Part shown: positions 37,507 to 49,777 of the stretch, piece by piece
Numbering within the stretch: position 1 is the stretch's first letter
How the letters are laid out: each line of letters begins with the position of its first letter
Origin: Theobroma cacao
Lineage: Eukaryota; Streptophyta; Magnoliopsida; Malvales; Malvaceae
Direction: 5' to 3'
DNA: 64,000 nt
Assembly (NCBI RefSeq): GCF_000208745.1
Contig: NC_030853.1
Location: 3,207,171 to 3,271,170 of the forward strand
Notes under the pieces: generated by a model
What the model saw: only the letters and a program-made list of their open reading frames with translations
Databases searched by the model: none
Told to the model about the DNA's origin: nothing
Translations under genes and position numbers: made by a program

Positions 37507-37914
37507 AAATATTCAAAAAATCTTTAAACTATTTAAAAAAATATAAATAAACTCTTATTGTTTTATTGCATTCAATAAATTTTTAACTTTTATTTTGAGT
37601 TAAATAAACCATTATAACTAATGGTTAATTAACTATCATTAATAAAAACGTTCATTGTCATTTTATAATCACATCACCATCCATTATATGACATGTCAAC
37701 ATATCATGTTAGTGTCAAGTCAACATTACGTAGTATAAAATGATTAATAATATTTTAATTCTAAAATCATTAGTCATAAGAGTTTATTTAGTTTAAAATA
37801 TAAAGACTTATTTTGTTCAGAATAAAAACATAAGAATTTAATTAAATGTAGTAAAAATATAAAGACATATTTAAATTTTTAAAAATAATTTAAGAGTTTT
37901 TTTTAGATAATTCA
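37507..37914. mobile_element. MITE-like element, copy A
   Basis: About 408 bp, AT-rich, with imperfect inverted termini of some 60 bases: the start (AAATCTTTAAACTATTTAAA) pairs loosely with the inverted end near 37,850-37,914. It has an internal 'gacatgtcaaca' motif. A related copy in the same orientation lies at 56,832-57,200. There is no coding capacity. Confidence 0.55.
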
Positions 37915-38194
37915 AATCTTATTTGGTAGTACAGGATACCTAATTACAAGATACCGATTTTGACATCTTTAATTAATAAATGAAATATATATTACATATC
38001 AAAATTTTTCTTGTTGTGAATAATCATGATTGCAATCAAACGCTTTTTTAAATATTTTCAATTTAATTGCCAAAATACCATTGTTTTTGTTTTAGCAAAA
38101 ACATAGTTTTGCAAAAAGGAAAAGAGAAAAGAGAAAAATAAAAGGGAGAAGGGAATAAAAATAGTAAATGAGTGGTATAAAGTAATCATTAATT

Positions 38195-38198
<4 letters not shown>

Positions 38199-38245
<47 letters not shown>

Positions 38246-38250
38246 NACAA
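38199..38250. repeat. (AT)n tract with one N
   Basis: About 23 AT units with N at 38,246, downstream of the chalcone synthase gene. Confidence 0.9.
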
Positions 38251-38741
38251 TATTATACTTTTTCCATTTTTTATATATATTTTAATATTGCAAATTTATT
38301 TTTTAATATTAAAATCTATTAAAAATAATATAATAAAAAATAATAGTATATGGTTCAAAATCCCCATAAGAGGAGGGTAGTGGCAGCAGCCTAGCATATG
38401 TCAAAACATGGAAAAAAGAGAAAGAAAAATCATAGTACTGATTAAAGAGAGGGGAAAGGTATCTACGGCGGTCACAAGATATTGTCTTTTTCTTTTTCAC
38501 CTAACAGGAAATGCATTTCACTCAAATTTCAAATAATAATAGTACAAATGAAGGGGGGATACAAAGATGATCATATTTCATATCATTATTAATACTACTC
38601 TTCTTTTTCTTTTTTTTTTAAATTAAAGTCTTTAACCACACCAACGTTTGCGAAATTTATATTTTGATTTTTTTCCCCGAAGCCCAACAATGAACTCACT
38701 TTTTTTTTTTTTTTGTTTTTATCTGATCTTCCGTTGACTGG

Positions 38742-39812
38742 TTAGTGAGTTGCCTCCGTGGATATGCTGTGTAGCACAACGGTTTCCACAGTGAGACCTG
38801 GCCCGAATCCGAAAAGGACGCCCCACTCCAAGCCTTCGCCGGTGGTGGGCTTCCCTTGCTCCAGAGACTGCTTTCTCATCTCATCCAAGATGAACAACAC
38901 ACATGCACTTGACATGTTGCCGAACTCACTCAGCACATGGCGGGTCGCCTTGAGTTTCTCTTCTTTGAGACCCAGTTTGGCTTCGACTTGGTCCAGAATT
39001 GCAGGGCCACCAGGGTGAGCGATCCAGAAGATTGAGTTCCAGTCATTAATGCCAATTGGAGAGAATGCTTCGACCAAGCTTTTCTCTACGTTCTTTGAGA
39101 TTAATCCGGGTACATCTTTCAACAAGTGGAACGTGAGGCCGACTTCACGTAAGTGTCCGTCAATGGCTCCATCTGAGTCTGGCAAGATTGTCTGAGCTGC
39201 TGATACAAGCTCGAACAGTGGGCGTTCGATTTTGGTATCAGGGTCGGCGCCTACGATGATGGCTGCAGCGCCATCGCCGAAAAGTGCTTGCCCCACCAGG
39301 GAATCCAAGTGCGTATCAGAGGGTCCACGGAAAGTGACGGCCGTGATCTCGGAGCAGACCACGAGAACACGAGCGCCCTTGTTGTTTTCAGCCAAGTCCT
39401 TGGCGACTCGGAGCACGGTTCCACCAGCAAAGCATCCTTGCTGATACATCATGAGCCTCTTAACAGAGGGTCTCAGCCCCAAGAGCTTGGTAAGTTGGTA
39501 GTCTGCACCAGGCATGTCTACACCAGATGTAGTACAGAAAACAAGGTGGGTGATCTTAGATTTTGGCTGTCCCCATTCCTTGATGGCCTTTGTTGCGGCT
39601 TCTTTCCCCAGCTTTGGCACCTCCACCACCACCATGTCTTGGCGCGCGTCAAGAGATGAAGCCATGTAGGCGCACATGTTTGGGTTTTCCTTGAGGATTT
39701 CCTCAGTCAGGTACATGTAACGTTTCTTGATCATTGATTTGTCACCTGTTGGGAGAAAAGCAAAGATTATACATGGAAATCCTCCGGAGGGAGTGAAAAA
39801 ACCAATGATATC

Positions 39813-39850
<38 letters not shown>

Positions 39851-40240
39851 TATATCATATTCACATTCCTCGGACAAGATAAAATATTATATCTTGATTG
39901 GATTTATATATTTTCGAATCCCAAAGAAAGAAAATAAACGATCAGAAGGTAGCTAACCACTTGAAACAGTCACATGCATGAATGAGAAAATAAACATAGA
40001 TAGTAGTAACTAGGGAATGGGTCTATGAACTAGTAGCACATAAAAAATATACGTACACATGCGCTTGAATTTCTCTTTGAGCTCGGTCAAGTGTTCGCTG
40101 TTGGTGATACGGAAGTAGTAGTCAGGATAGTCAGCCTGGGAAACGCAGTTGGGAGGAGTGGCGGTGCCAATGGCGAGGACGGTGGCTGGACCCTGGGCTC
40201 TTTGGGCCTTTCTGATCTCCTCAACGGAAGCCATTGCCAT
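38742..40240 (-). CDS. CHS: Chalcone synthase (type III polyketide synthase)
   Basis: The first committed enzyme of flavonoid synthesis: p-coumaroyl-CoA plus three malonyl-CoA give naringenin chalcone, in the cytosol and on the ER surface. Two exons, 40,057-40,240 and 38,742-39,745, total 1,188 nt, or 395 residues plus stop. The intron splits the Cys codon of KRMC (residue 62) in phase 1, the position conserved in the CHS family. The catalytic triad is present: C166 in [13 protein letters not shown]305 in [11 protein letters not shown] and N338 in [11 protein letters not shown]. The signature [10 protein letters not shown] follows. The gatekeeper context [20 protein letters not shown] and the CHS-type sequence throughout argue against stilbene synthase or a diverged type III PKS. 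The start is the first ATG of [18 protein letters not shown]. The upstream TATA, MYB-site and G-box set supports light- and MYB-controlled expression. Confidence 0.97.
39816..39847. repeat. (TA)n microsatellite in the CHS intron
   Basis: About 16 TA units within the single CHS intron; a probable polymorphic site. Confidence 0.9.
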
Positions 40241-40438
40241 TTTGGGTGGTTGGTTGACGAGTAGCTAGCGCTCCCCAAGTTCAAAGGATGAAGGAGATAA
40301 CAAAGTCTACTTGAGTCCCCTTTAAGCAAGGGGGAAATGAAAGTGAGGGGTGGAGTAGTGGGATTTCTCAAGTATACTGTATCGTACTGGGAAAACCCGT
40401 ATGTTGGTGTGGGAATTGGATGGAGGCCCTGGGCGGGG

Positions 40439-40447
40439 TTTTATATG
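40439..40447 (-). promoter_or_regulatory. CHS TATA box
   Basis: CATATAAAA on the gene strand, about 200 bases upstream of the CHS start codon. This leaves a 5' UTR of roughly 170 bases. Confidence 0.75.
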
Positions 40448-40453
40448 AGAAGG

Positions 40454-40459
40454 GGTAGG
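40454..40459 (-). promoter_or_regulatory. MYB recognition element (CCTACC), proximal
   Basis: CCTACC, read on the gene strand within CCAACCTACCCC, just upstream of the TATA box. It matches the core that R2R3-MYB flavonol regulators bind in CHS promoters. Confidence 0.6.
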
Positions 40460-40483
40460 TTGGATGGACGGGCAGCTGGAGGC

Positions 40484-40489
40484 CACGTG
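40484..40489 (-). promoter_or_regulatory. G-box CACGTG
   Basis: Palindromic CACGTG between two CCTACC sites. In parsley and other CHS promoters a G-box paired with a MYB site forms the light-regulatory unit (bZIP/HY5 plus MYB). Confidence 0.7.
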
Positions 40490-40496
40490 AGTGTGC

Positions 40497-40502
40497 GGTA
40501 GG
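40497..40502 (-). promoter_or_regulatory. MYB recognition element (CCTACC), distal
   Basis: A second CCTACC core on the gene strand, eight bases (centre about 13) upstream of the G-box. Confidence 0.55.
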
Positions 40503-43500
40503 CTGCTCCAAGAGGTGGTAGCTGTGCTGCCACATCTCTGTTATATTTCTTTCTTTCTATTACTCCACTCCCGTTTACGTCTGTTTCTCCAATTTCAAGT
40601 TACATGATGCAATAACATTACTATTTCTTAATTTATCTCCATTATTAAGTATTAAAAGAAAACAAAAATATCAATGATCAAGTAATTACAATATACATTC
40701 AATTTAACATTTTTTTTAAATGATCAACTTCGGATGATATATAACAGATTAGAAAAACAGGAAACGTTGCAAGATGGCCACATAATTTTTTTAGTGCCAA
40801 TCATATGCAATTGTACCTCAAATTTGTTTCATTTATTGGTTGTTTTTTTGAAAAGTCAATTTATTGGTAATTAATGTGGTACATCTGCAAATTTATGAAT
40901 AAATATGTTTCACAAAATACAATTAGATCAGTATCCCAGCAGAAGTTGGACTCTGTTAGCATGCTTGACTAACTGGTTTGAATTGCTGCCTACCATGATA
41001 CAGAACTTTTTTTTATCTTATAGTATAATCATTCCTTGTGTTGATTGGTTAGGTTTACTTGTTCGTCTTGGGTGATGGTTTTGTGTGGCCGGCCATGAGT
41101 TATTTGTTGGTTGGTTTTGGACCAATTGTAGTTCGGGATTTTATTATAATATATATATATATGTATGTATATACGTTCTCGACCCACATGGGTTATATAT
41201 GCATGTATAGTAATATACTATATGGCCGGATTAGACTTGTTTCTATTTTAAGTTAAATTAGATTTTCTTAGTCCAACTGAGATTATGATTTTCTCTTTCA
41301 TCTATCTTTTTCATTTTTTCCCTGTTTTCAGTAAGATTATTGCACTGTTTGTGTTTTAATTCGTTAATTTGTTGTGTTAATACATCGTTTAAAACGGATG
41401 TTTTGTTTTGATGCATCGAGAATGATAAATTGTTTTATGTAATTTGATATATATCTATTTTTTTAATATAACGTATTTTTTTCATTAATATTTTTTAATA
41501 GAAATTTTGTATTTTTTTTATTTTGTCTTCCCTTACTTTATTGAGTTGGGTTTTCCAAATTAATATATGGTTGCAAGAAAGCAACAGCAATTTTTTTTTT
41601 TTTTAAAAGTCAGGCAAGAAAAAGACTTAAGTTGTCAATTGGGTGTAGACAAAGAGAAGTCCTTTACAAGAAATTGATTGAAGCAGCATCAAAATATATA
41701 TACATAAATTAAGAAAGAATCCATGATCTCGATAATACAATAATCTTTCCTTTGTCGGTATTGCTGCTGCTGCTCCCCCATCTCAATTTTTTTTGCCCAA
41801 TTCCATCTCTTGGATGGGATGATGCTGCCAGAATTTATATGAACCATTTGATCATAATTAATGACAATCTTATGATGTTTAATCGGGTAAATTACATTTG
41901 TAATTTCAATTTTTTCATATATAATAATTGAGTTTTTTTTTCCTTTAAATTAGTACAATGTGATATAGATTCTATCTTAAAAAGAGTTACCTGTTAATTT
42001 TAAAAGAAGAAGATCATAATATAAAGTAAATATTAATGTTTTTTTATATCATTTCAAAAAATTACTAATGGATCGCACTATATACATCATAATGCAAGAT
42101 GTTCATTGGGCTCTCTTTGATGTCATTTCATCTTTTGATGGTAATTTACAGTGTGAAAATGATACGGTATCCAGGCATGGTTTGTAGCATTAAGGGAGGC
42201 TTTTCATGTTGGAGAAGAAATAAATCAAAATGTTGAAGATAAAATTGCTGTTAAGTTGCTGAATTTGTGTCGTAGTGGGAGGCTTGGACATTATACTCTA
42301 GACCCACTTATTTTCTGCAACACACTGTGATTGTTTGTAAGTTATACATTAATAAAGCATTCGAGTTTTTAATATATTGATTGGTGTATAATTTTTTTGT
42401 TTAAAAAGTAATATTCGAATTTCTTTTTCATTAATTAAAAAAAACAAATACTAATGTTTTTTTCTCAAGAATAATTAATAAGTTGGAACAATTAGGTAAT
42501 GCATGAATGCTCTAATTAGGAAATGCATGGAATTATACTACCATTTTAGTGGTAATTAATAATTAGATTTTGCACTGATGTAAGTAAATGGAACTAGTGC
42601 ACCCATTGTGGAGAATAGATATATAATGCGAAAGGGACTTTTCAGTGGAATGGCAAGTAGCCAAGAGGAGAGAGAAGAGATGAAAGAAAGCAACTGCCAT
42701 GCAGAACATGGGAAATTAAATTTTAGAAAGAAGAGGAAGATGGGAGGCAGCCAGCCCTAAGGTTTAGTATCTGTCTTGTGGAATTGTGTTAGGTTAACTT
42801 GTTCGTTAAGTGTTTTGTGCCCCATCGGCCACGAGCCAAGAGGCTAGTCTTCCTTCACTCTCTGTCTCTCACCGACCCTTCCGGCCTCTTAAATTAGCTA
42901 GCTTCAAATAAATCTTATTATTATACTATATATATGTTAAGCTTCAACATCTGTCATTCAATTAAGACAGTAAATAAAACTTTACTTTTATATATTTTTT
43001 TTGTAATATATATATATATAATGTCAAGTTCAATCAAATCCTGGTCCATGCATCTTTCACTTAACCTCTTTATGTTTTTTTTGTCCATTAAATGACCATT
43101 TTTTGATGTAGGGCCTTTGTTTTTTTTTTTTTTTGTAGAATTTAAGGAATAAATTTAATTTAATTTGATTTGATTCTTTCTTCTTTATTCTAATTTTTTG
43201 TAAATAAAAATTTTAATTTGGTCCAAGTACCTCATAAGTTTTTGTACTATAAGTTTTTTGACAATTTAATTCCTCTACCTGAAAACTAGATAATTTAATC
43301 TTTCTATTTAGAAATTAATTACAATTCAATCCTTTTATAATTTCGTCTAAATTGACCGTTAATAATGCTAACATGTCAGACAAAAAAAATATCATTTGAG
43401 TTTTCTTTTTCTTTTCTTCTTTATCCAACACTAAGTCATTTTGATGAAATTATTTAAAGTACATTTAATTTATTTTTCCATTTTTCCTTCTTTCCTTCTC

Positions 43501-44230
43501 TCTAGCTCTCTTCTTTTTCTACCTTGCCCTTCTCTTCCCAAGGCCGACCCCTAAACCTAGATCTCGGTCGCCGGCAACGATTGCTATCGGTCACCAATCT
43601 CCGGTCGTCGAAAAGTGCAGTTGAATTTTTTCTTTATCAAATAACTTTCATTAAAAATAGTTTTTGATAAAATTTATTCAATTTATATATAAAAGTTCTT
43701 ATTGCATTCATAATTTAAGGTTTAATATTACGAAATTTCAAATATTCAGTTTGCACAAACGTGACAACAAATATTAATACGTGTAAACGAATGCAAAAGG
43801 TGCATGTATGATCTTCCGGTTCTCTCTGATCCTAATGAGTGACGAATCTCTGGCAAGTTGAACTCCGAACACAAGAACTAATTAACAATTTGCAAAACCT
43901 TGCTGTTGGCAGTAGCCAGGGCAGGGGATGCATCAATGGATAAGTAAGTACCCGTTGTGAGCCAACTGATCCGATGACCGGAGATCGGAATTGCTTGATT
44001 TGTTTCGTCTACTTCTATTGGGAATTATGTTTAAGTTCTGTGCAGTGATCTCCACAAATTTGGTAAGAAAACTCATCAACTGTTGAGATAGTCACAGACC
44101 AAGCATGCATTGCTTATATCTATCTCATCTTCTTAGTTAGCATTGTCGTGCAGGTAAAGAACAATCGGGCATGCCTCTTGCGTGGTGCTGACATTTGTAT
44201 TTACAGTCGTGAATCAACTCTCTACCTTCT
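40503..44230. other. Intergenic spacer, CHS to the Cys-rich gene
   Basis: AT-rich, with poly-T runs and a few short TA tracts (about 41,150-41,170 and 43,005-43,020). Around 43,200-43,620 there is a segment of the type 'ttggtccaagtacc ... acaattcaatcc', which resembles low-complexity repeat DNA dispersed in many plant genomes. I see no gene. Confidence 0.5.
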
Positions 44231-44241
44231 TATATATAAAA
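44231..44241 (+). promoter_or_regulatory. TATA box of the Cys-rich gene
   Basis: TATATATAAAA, about 60 bases upstream of the start codon at 44,301. It implies a short 5' UTR of about 30-35 bases. Confidence 0.65.
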
Positions 44242-44300
44242 ACCTGAGAACCATGGCTGAGGAAATCCAAGAAGGGTAGCTGCTAGAGGTTGAGAAATAA

Positions 44301-44660
44301 ATGGGAATGGCTCCAGTTCGTCTGGGATCAAACGCAGTGGCTCAAGTTGCAGCACTGCTCTTGCTGCTATCCATAGGGGTGGCCGCAGCATCTGCACAAC
44401 TCAAGACCCAGAATCCCTGGGCGCCAAAAAAACTGGGCGATTGCCAACCAGGCGTCGACGGCGCCGTCAGCTGCGAAGTGAAATGTGATTTGCTAGGCTG
44501 CATGGCAGGATGTCAAACAAGTAGCCAGCAGGGATGCTTCCTAGACTGTTTAGCCGAAAATATTAGTTGCAAGAGTACCTGCAGCGTTATTCCATTTCCA
44601 CCAGACCCATCGCCACCGCTAGCACCACCAGCATCTCCAGCACCTCCACCGCAGGCCTGA
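44301..44660 (+). CDS. Small secreted Cys-rich protein with a Pro-rich tail
   Basis: Single-exon gene of 119 codons that I cannot place in a named family. Residues 1-32 form a signal peptide (hydrophobic AVAQVAALLLLLSIGVAA, with a likely cut after ASA). The mature part has nine cysteines in about 50 residues (GDC, VSC, VKC, LGC, AGC, QGC, LDC, ISC, STC), then an unstructured proline-rich tail (PFPPDPSPPLAPPASPAPPP). The layout, secretion signal plus compact Cys domain plus Pro-rich cell-wall-like tail, fits a small apoplastic or cell-wall protein. The odd Cys number leaves one free, or allows dimerisation. The start is supported by a TATA box about 60 bases upstream, and AATAAA-like signals lie at about 44,725. 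GC content is higher than in the surrounding spacer. Confidence 0.8.
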   Translation: MGMAPVRLGSNAVAQVAALLLLLSIGVAAASAQLKTQNPWAPKKLGDCQPGVDGAVSCEVKCDLLGCMAGCQTSSQQGCFLDCLAENISCKSTCSVIPFPPDPSPPLAPPASPAPPPQA

Positions 44661-45577
44661 ATGAATGGATGAACGGATGGCGTTTCTGTATTACGTCTTT
44701 ATTGCCAACAACTGCATGTCTCTGAAATAAATAAAAATGATAATGAGTAGCAATGCCACTGGACTAGTCTTCTATAGAGCTAGTGTTTCCATAAATTGAT
44801 TTCTACGTAGATTGTGTCTTGAACTGTATTGTATCATGGATTAGGGGAAGCAAAAATATGTAGTAAATAATACTGTTTTTGCAATAATATCTGATGATTG
44901 TGCCAAGGCCAGGGACATGCATTAATATTTTCTTTCTTGTTGTAATCAGTGTGCGAGTATGGGCAGGACTCTGACACTAAAGATGACAAAGAAACGCCAT
45001 TGCTAATTGCATAATGAGAACACAACCCCTGTTTGCCTGCTTACCTCCATCTGATACCACGTCAAAACAGGAAACTTCCCGATTTCTGGTGTGCCTTCTG
45101 CTCCATTAAAACCAAACCCATACCCAAAGTTTCAAGATCTCGCAGAGCTGTAAAATTCACATCACGGTGTACTAGAATGATACACCTTTTATGAACCTTT
45201 GAAATGCATTTTACAAGATTAAACCATGACAGAAAATCGACTCTGTGCCATTAGTATTTACACAAATCATATTATCAAATAATTCAGGAAACTGGGTATT
45301 TGATCCCACGACCGGTACAAACTGAATCCAGGAACTGCTGTGTAAAGACAAAACCCGTAAGTTTGCAGAGAAAAAATGCTACGGAGAAAAGACAAAATCA
45401 TGGCTTCTACACGAATCACGATTTCACACTATGACAATGGTGGATCTCAAACTGTGGTTTTGGTACATAAAAGTTTTTCTCTTATGGTGATACAATATTC
45501 AAATCTGTCCTCAGTAGACAATTGGATCAAAATCAAGCCAGGGATAAAAGAATCCAATCTACAGCACAGCTTATATC
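44661..45577. other. Intergenic, convergent 3' ends
   Basis: Non-coding DNA between the Cys-rich gene and the end of HISN2. It includes AATAAATAAAAA signals near 44,725, as expected for 3' processing of the small gene. Nothing else was seen. Confidence 0.5.
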
Positions 45578-47950
45578 TCAGTTTTGTGTTGTTACACGGC
45601 TTTGCTTCTCCTCCATACCCGACTGAGAAAATCTTTTCCGAAGAACTTCTAGAACATTTTCTATCTTTACACCTTTACGCCTTAGCAAAACCATGGCATG
45701 GTATATCACATCTGCCATTTCTGAGGCAGTACGTGAATTGTCCTCTTTCTCCTCGAGTGTTCGGCACAACTCATCTGCCTCTTCCCTGCATGAGTACATA
45801 TAATTACATGATTACATGCAAAAGAAAGGCTAACATGCTAAAGATTTAATAGGCATACAGCTTAGTCATTTGCTGAATCTTCACAGGAGGGAAACGAACA
45901 ACCATGCTGTTCATTTGTGGTTTAACACTGCTTTCCTTGTTTTTTTATAAATATAACCAGATCTACTTTCTACAATTTCTCCATGAAAATATATACTAGC
46001 CAAGTTAAAACTGACTACATTACCGTATCTTTGAGCACAACAAAGTTTCGTCAAGCAACAGCCGTTTAGTCCATGACGGCTTTCCATGCTGTCCTGCTAA
46101 CTCTGATTCTCGTTGGGAAATTGTAGATTCTAATGAGTACAAAGTTGTCAGTGCCAAGTTATTTTCTTCAACCTGCCATTGCAAACTAAGTTCACTTACA
46201 AACTTGCAAAATAATACCAAATAATGTAATGTGCACTTGTTAAAGATTAGAGCTGCTTACTTCTTGCTCCTTCAACAGATCACTTATTGATGTGAAATAG
46301 CACGTCTCCGAACCTGTGTGGCATGTAGGGCCATCTGGCTTCCCAAGGTAAATTATCTGAAAGATAATTTTCAGTTAAGTTAAACAAAATGAATTAAGCA
46401 ATCAACAAAAATGTCATACAGTAAGTTGTTTAGAACATACAGAATCACGATCACAATCAACAAAGATGTCATGAACGTTGATGAAATTGTTGGAAGTTTC
46501 TCCCTTTGTCCACAATGCTGCCCGTGACCGACTGAAGAATGTTGCCTTCCTAGAAGAGAAGGTTGTGGCTAGAGCATCCCTGTTGACAAACCCTTGCATT
46601 AATATGGCTCCCGTGTCAACATTTTGAGCTATAGCCACTGCTAAACCTTTGTCATCCCATTTTATACTGTCCAACAACGTATCAACCTAAAATTAAAATT
46701 TTTAGATATTCAGGTCCTCCCACTTAGATGTGTGGTTTTTCCATATATACAGAAGAATTCTGAAAAAAGAAAAGACATAAAAAAACCTAAGATAGTATAT
46801 AAAATTCACAATACCTAACCATAATCATGCCTCTGCATGGTGAAAAGTACTACAACATCTTCACAAGACACTAGACAGATTTTAAAAATCAAGGTAGGTT
46901 GAACTAATCAGAGGCATGCTCTTTAAGAACAAAATATGGAAAATCATAAATAATAGAGATAGAGGGCAAACATCTGAAAACAAAGTGGCTTCACTAGTCA
47001 CCAATCAATAGCTTAGTAAATCCAAGTTGCAGACATAGCACAGGTTATGGATGCTAATTAAACAATCATGTGAAAGAAAGCTAATATTCCCAAGGCAATT
47101 TTTGTCCTCTGATAACAGTAGATACAGAGCTGTGTAAGTATAAATCTGTACATTCTTTTCGGTATGGTATATAAGAAAATCAAAGATGAATAATTTTGCC
47201 AAATCTAATGATGGATAGAATACAGAGGTGTCAAGAGATGTAGTGTCCAGATGTAGCTCAAATACTAACTAAACACATAGTACTGGGCAACGATGAACTC
47301 CTTCAAGGGACGGATAACAGACAGATTGAAAACCCAAACCATCTATTCCTTCCCTATCTTTTATTTTCCAGACATGTAACAATCCCTACCACAATAGATA
47401 AGATAGGCATCTGACATATGTCTGGTTAATTCTTAGGTACTAATCGAAACATAATACATGTAAAAGAAGGCTGCAGTAGGGGTACTAATAACACTATTGA
47501 CTGTTTTTAGGCATTTAGCTTGGCCTGCAAAATGCCTGATTAGATAATATTCAATACTAATCCTGATAGGATCTGTTGGTTAACCCCCAACCCCATATCC
47601 AATCTGTGCTTTTGTAGAGTTATTTAAATTACCAATATCTTGATAGACATAGCATTCAGTTCATTCACATAATACCATAACATTAACAAACAGACAATTC
47701 TACTAAAAACGGTTGAATGTTTCATCGAAGCACATGCACGTCAATACATGTATAACATATAAAACCACACTAAAATAAGTACCTTTGATTGAAGGTCGAT
47801 ATCTTTATCTAATTTCCTCGAAGAAGCAAAGACAATAGCATTTATCTTCTTCTTGTTCCTGAATCTACCACAAACTCCAGTAGAAAACAAGCTGCAGGCT
47901 CTGAAAGGAGCTCTTACAGGTTGAATACAAGGGAAAGATGAAACCGCCAT
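45578..47950 (-). CDS. HISN2: Histidine biosynthesis bifunctional protein (PRA-CH/PRA-PH), plastid
   Basis: Carries out steps 2 and 3 of histidine synthesis in plastids: hydrolysis of phosphoribosyl-ATP to phosphoribosyl-AMP (C-terminal HisE-like domain) and ring opening of phosphoribosyl-AMP (N-terminal HisI-like domain). Five exons, 47,783-47,950, 46,441-46,686, 46,261-46,356, 46,024-46,172 and 45,578-45,785, total 867 nt, exactly 288 codons plus stop, with phases matching. The N terminus (1-50, rich in Ser/Arg/Phe with few acidic residues) looks like a chloroplast transit peptide. HisI hallmarks are KGETSNNF, then DCDRDS and CHTGSETCYF with metal-ligand Cys and Asp residues. HisE hallmarks are EEADEL and ASEMADVIYHAMVLL. 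The start is the first ATG of the transit peptide. Intron 1 is long (about 1.1 kb). Confidence 0.95.
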
Positions 47951-49777
47951 CTGAAAGAACGAATGTAAATCCTCTATATTCTAGCAATGTCTACATCAAG
48001 CTCATCCTGCAAATTAACAAAAAAAGAAAAGAAAACAACTTTACCAACTAACTAAAAAGCCTGAAGAATATTATTCAAAAAAGGACTGCAAGTTTCTTTG
48101 AAATGCTAAATTGAGGCAAAAAAAGGACAAATTTTAGTTCACAAAATATGTAGTTGCTCCAGGGTTGTACCACAGCAAGAGCAAAAAATAAGCTGAGGCT
48201 GAGATTTCCTGGAAAGCAACACACTTTCTATTGCTTCAAGGGAACGAGTCATGTGGGAATCAATCAAAATCCACACTGACCAGATTGTGAAGCATTTTAA
48301 AGCATATAGAAGAAAAAAAAGAAAGAAAGGGGCATACTTTTACAGTTTTGAACTGAGTAAAATGTTAGCGAAGTACCGAACCCAAAATGAGAGACACCAT
48401 ACTCGGAGACTCAACTCTTGAACAGCCGCCACACCCTGCACTTCACACTGCAACAACTGCCGTTTTATATAGAGAGCACTTCAGTCGTGGCCTGTGGGTA
48501 CTCTAGGGTTTTTTCATTATTAAACGGGAAATTTAATGAAAAAGAAAAAGAAAAGAAAAGAGGAGGGCCTGATATGGGCCTAGGAGGTCTGTGGTGTCAA
48601 CTCAAGCGGTTGGATTCCGAGTGGACTCGAATCTTTAACGTTGTTGGACGCACAAAACTCACGCTACAAAGAATCTGTGTCCCTCCCTGCCTCCCTCCCC
48701 CAATCCCCATCCCCAACAGGTCCACTATTACTACTATTAATCAAAACAAATCACAAAAAAGAAATGGTAAATTTTTCTACCTCGTGGTAGTCGTGGGCAT
48801 GGTTATAGGAGTATTTTTCTTTCTCTTATTCCCCATTTTTCTGGAGTTTTCTTCTTTTTTTTTTTTCTTACAGTACTTTTACTACTATAATCAAAGAAAA
48901 AAAAGATAAAATAGCTTATGATGGATTAATGAATTTCTTTCCTAGATAAAAAAACAAAATGGGAAAATACATAGAATGAAATATCCCCTGGCTCTGGTGG
49001 CGCCCTGCTCACTGTGTTGCATTGCGAGTTGTGTCTTGCACCGTCCCTTTCTTCACAATCACAATTTTATTACACAACCAAAAACCCAAAAAAGAAAAAG
49101 GAATTTACTTTTAAAGTTTCTGTTTGTATAGTTTTGTGATGGGCACGTTGTCCTTTGGGGATGTGGGCGGTGATTCTCCTCCTCTGCCTCTGCCTCTGTC
49201 TCTGCGGGGATTGCCGATGTATGAATGAATCAATCAACCTTCATACCCCTTTTCAATCCCACCTGGACCTTGTGATTTCCTTCTCAGTATCTCTCCCCTC
49301 TTTTCCACGGTAAAGGAAGGAAAGAAAAAAGTTTTTGTTCCCTTTTTGACACAATCAAACTTCTCGCTTGTTCTTCTTAGTCTTCGTCTTCGTGTCCTGT
49401 TTCCATTCCTCTTTTCCGTGTTGAATTTGACCCTTCATTTCGTTTTCACCTCGATCTTTTCTTGCTCTCCATACTCCAATATATACGTACTTGTCCCTGT
49501 GCTTTGATGGGCCTTTGTTGAATGTTGATTATCATTCCTAAAGCCTTCAGCTTTTGATCAATTTCGAGCCCTTTTGCATGCTAATTGAAGATTCCTATTT
49601 CATTTCATTTCATTTAGATTCTCAACTGCTTGATTGCGTTTCCTCATTTCTGATTTTGATCCGTACCTTTCTCATAGTTGAAGCTTTTGGGTATGGGAAT
49701 CTATGAGATTGGAATTAACCGTAGGAAGAGCTTTTCATTGTAGGTGTGGCGGTTTTATGCTGGTTTTTTCTTAAAAA
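47951..49777. other. Divergent promoter region, HISN2 / ATP-Mg/Pi carrier
   Basis: 1.8 kb between two divergent start codons. It presumably holds both promoters and 5' UTRs; CT-rich leader-like sequence precedes the carrier ORF (49,300-49,700). The open frame at 48,418-48,909 is low-complexity and ends in Phe/Lys runs, so I do not call it a gene. Confidence 0.5.

Larger units (their letters stand above)
36091..38741. other. AT-rich intergenic region left of CHS
   Basis: Very AT-rich DNA with a MITE-like repeat (37,507-37,914) and a long (AT)n tract (38,199-38,250). A patch at 36,880-37,062 has higher GC and a 60-codon minus-strand frame (Asn/Ser-rich head, then ETIVLGPGCRHLASQANAHI) that I do not recognise; it may be a gene relic. 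Nothing else resembles a gene. Confidence 0.5.

Noticed and set aside
39288..39659. Plus-strand open frames opposite CHS
   Set aside because: Antisense shadows of the highly conserved chalcone synthase exon 2.
45376..45849. 157-codon plus-strand frame
   Set aside because: Largely opposite the last HISN2 exon; antisense shadow.
48418..48909. 163-codon open frame in the HISN2/carrier interval
   Set aside because: Low-complexity Lys/Phe-rich and Pro-rich composition with no recognisable domain; probably promoter and 5' UTR sequence.
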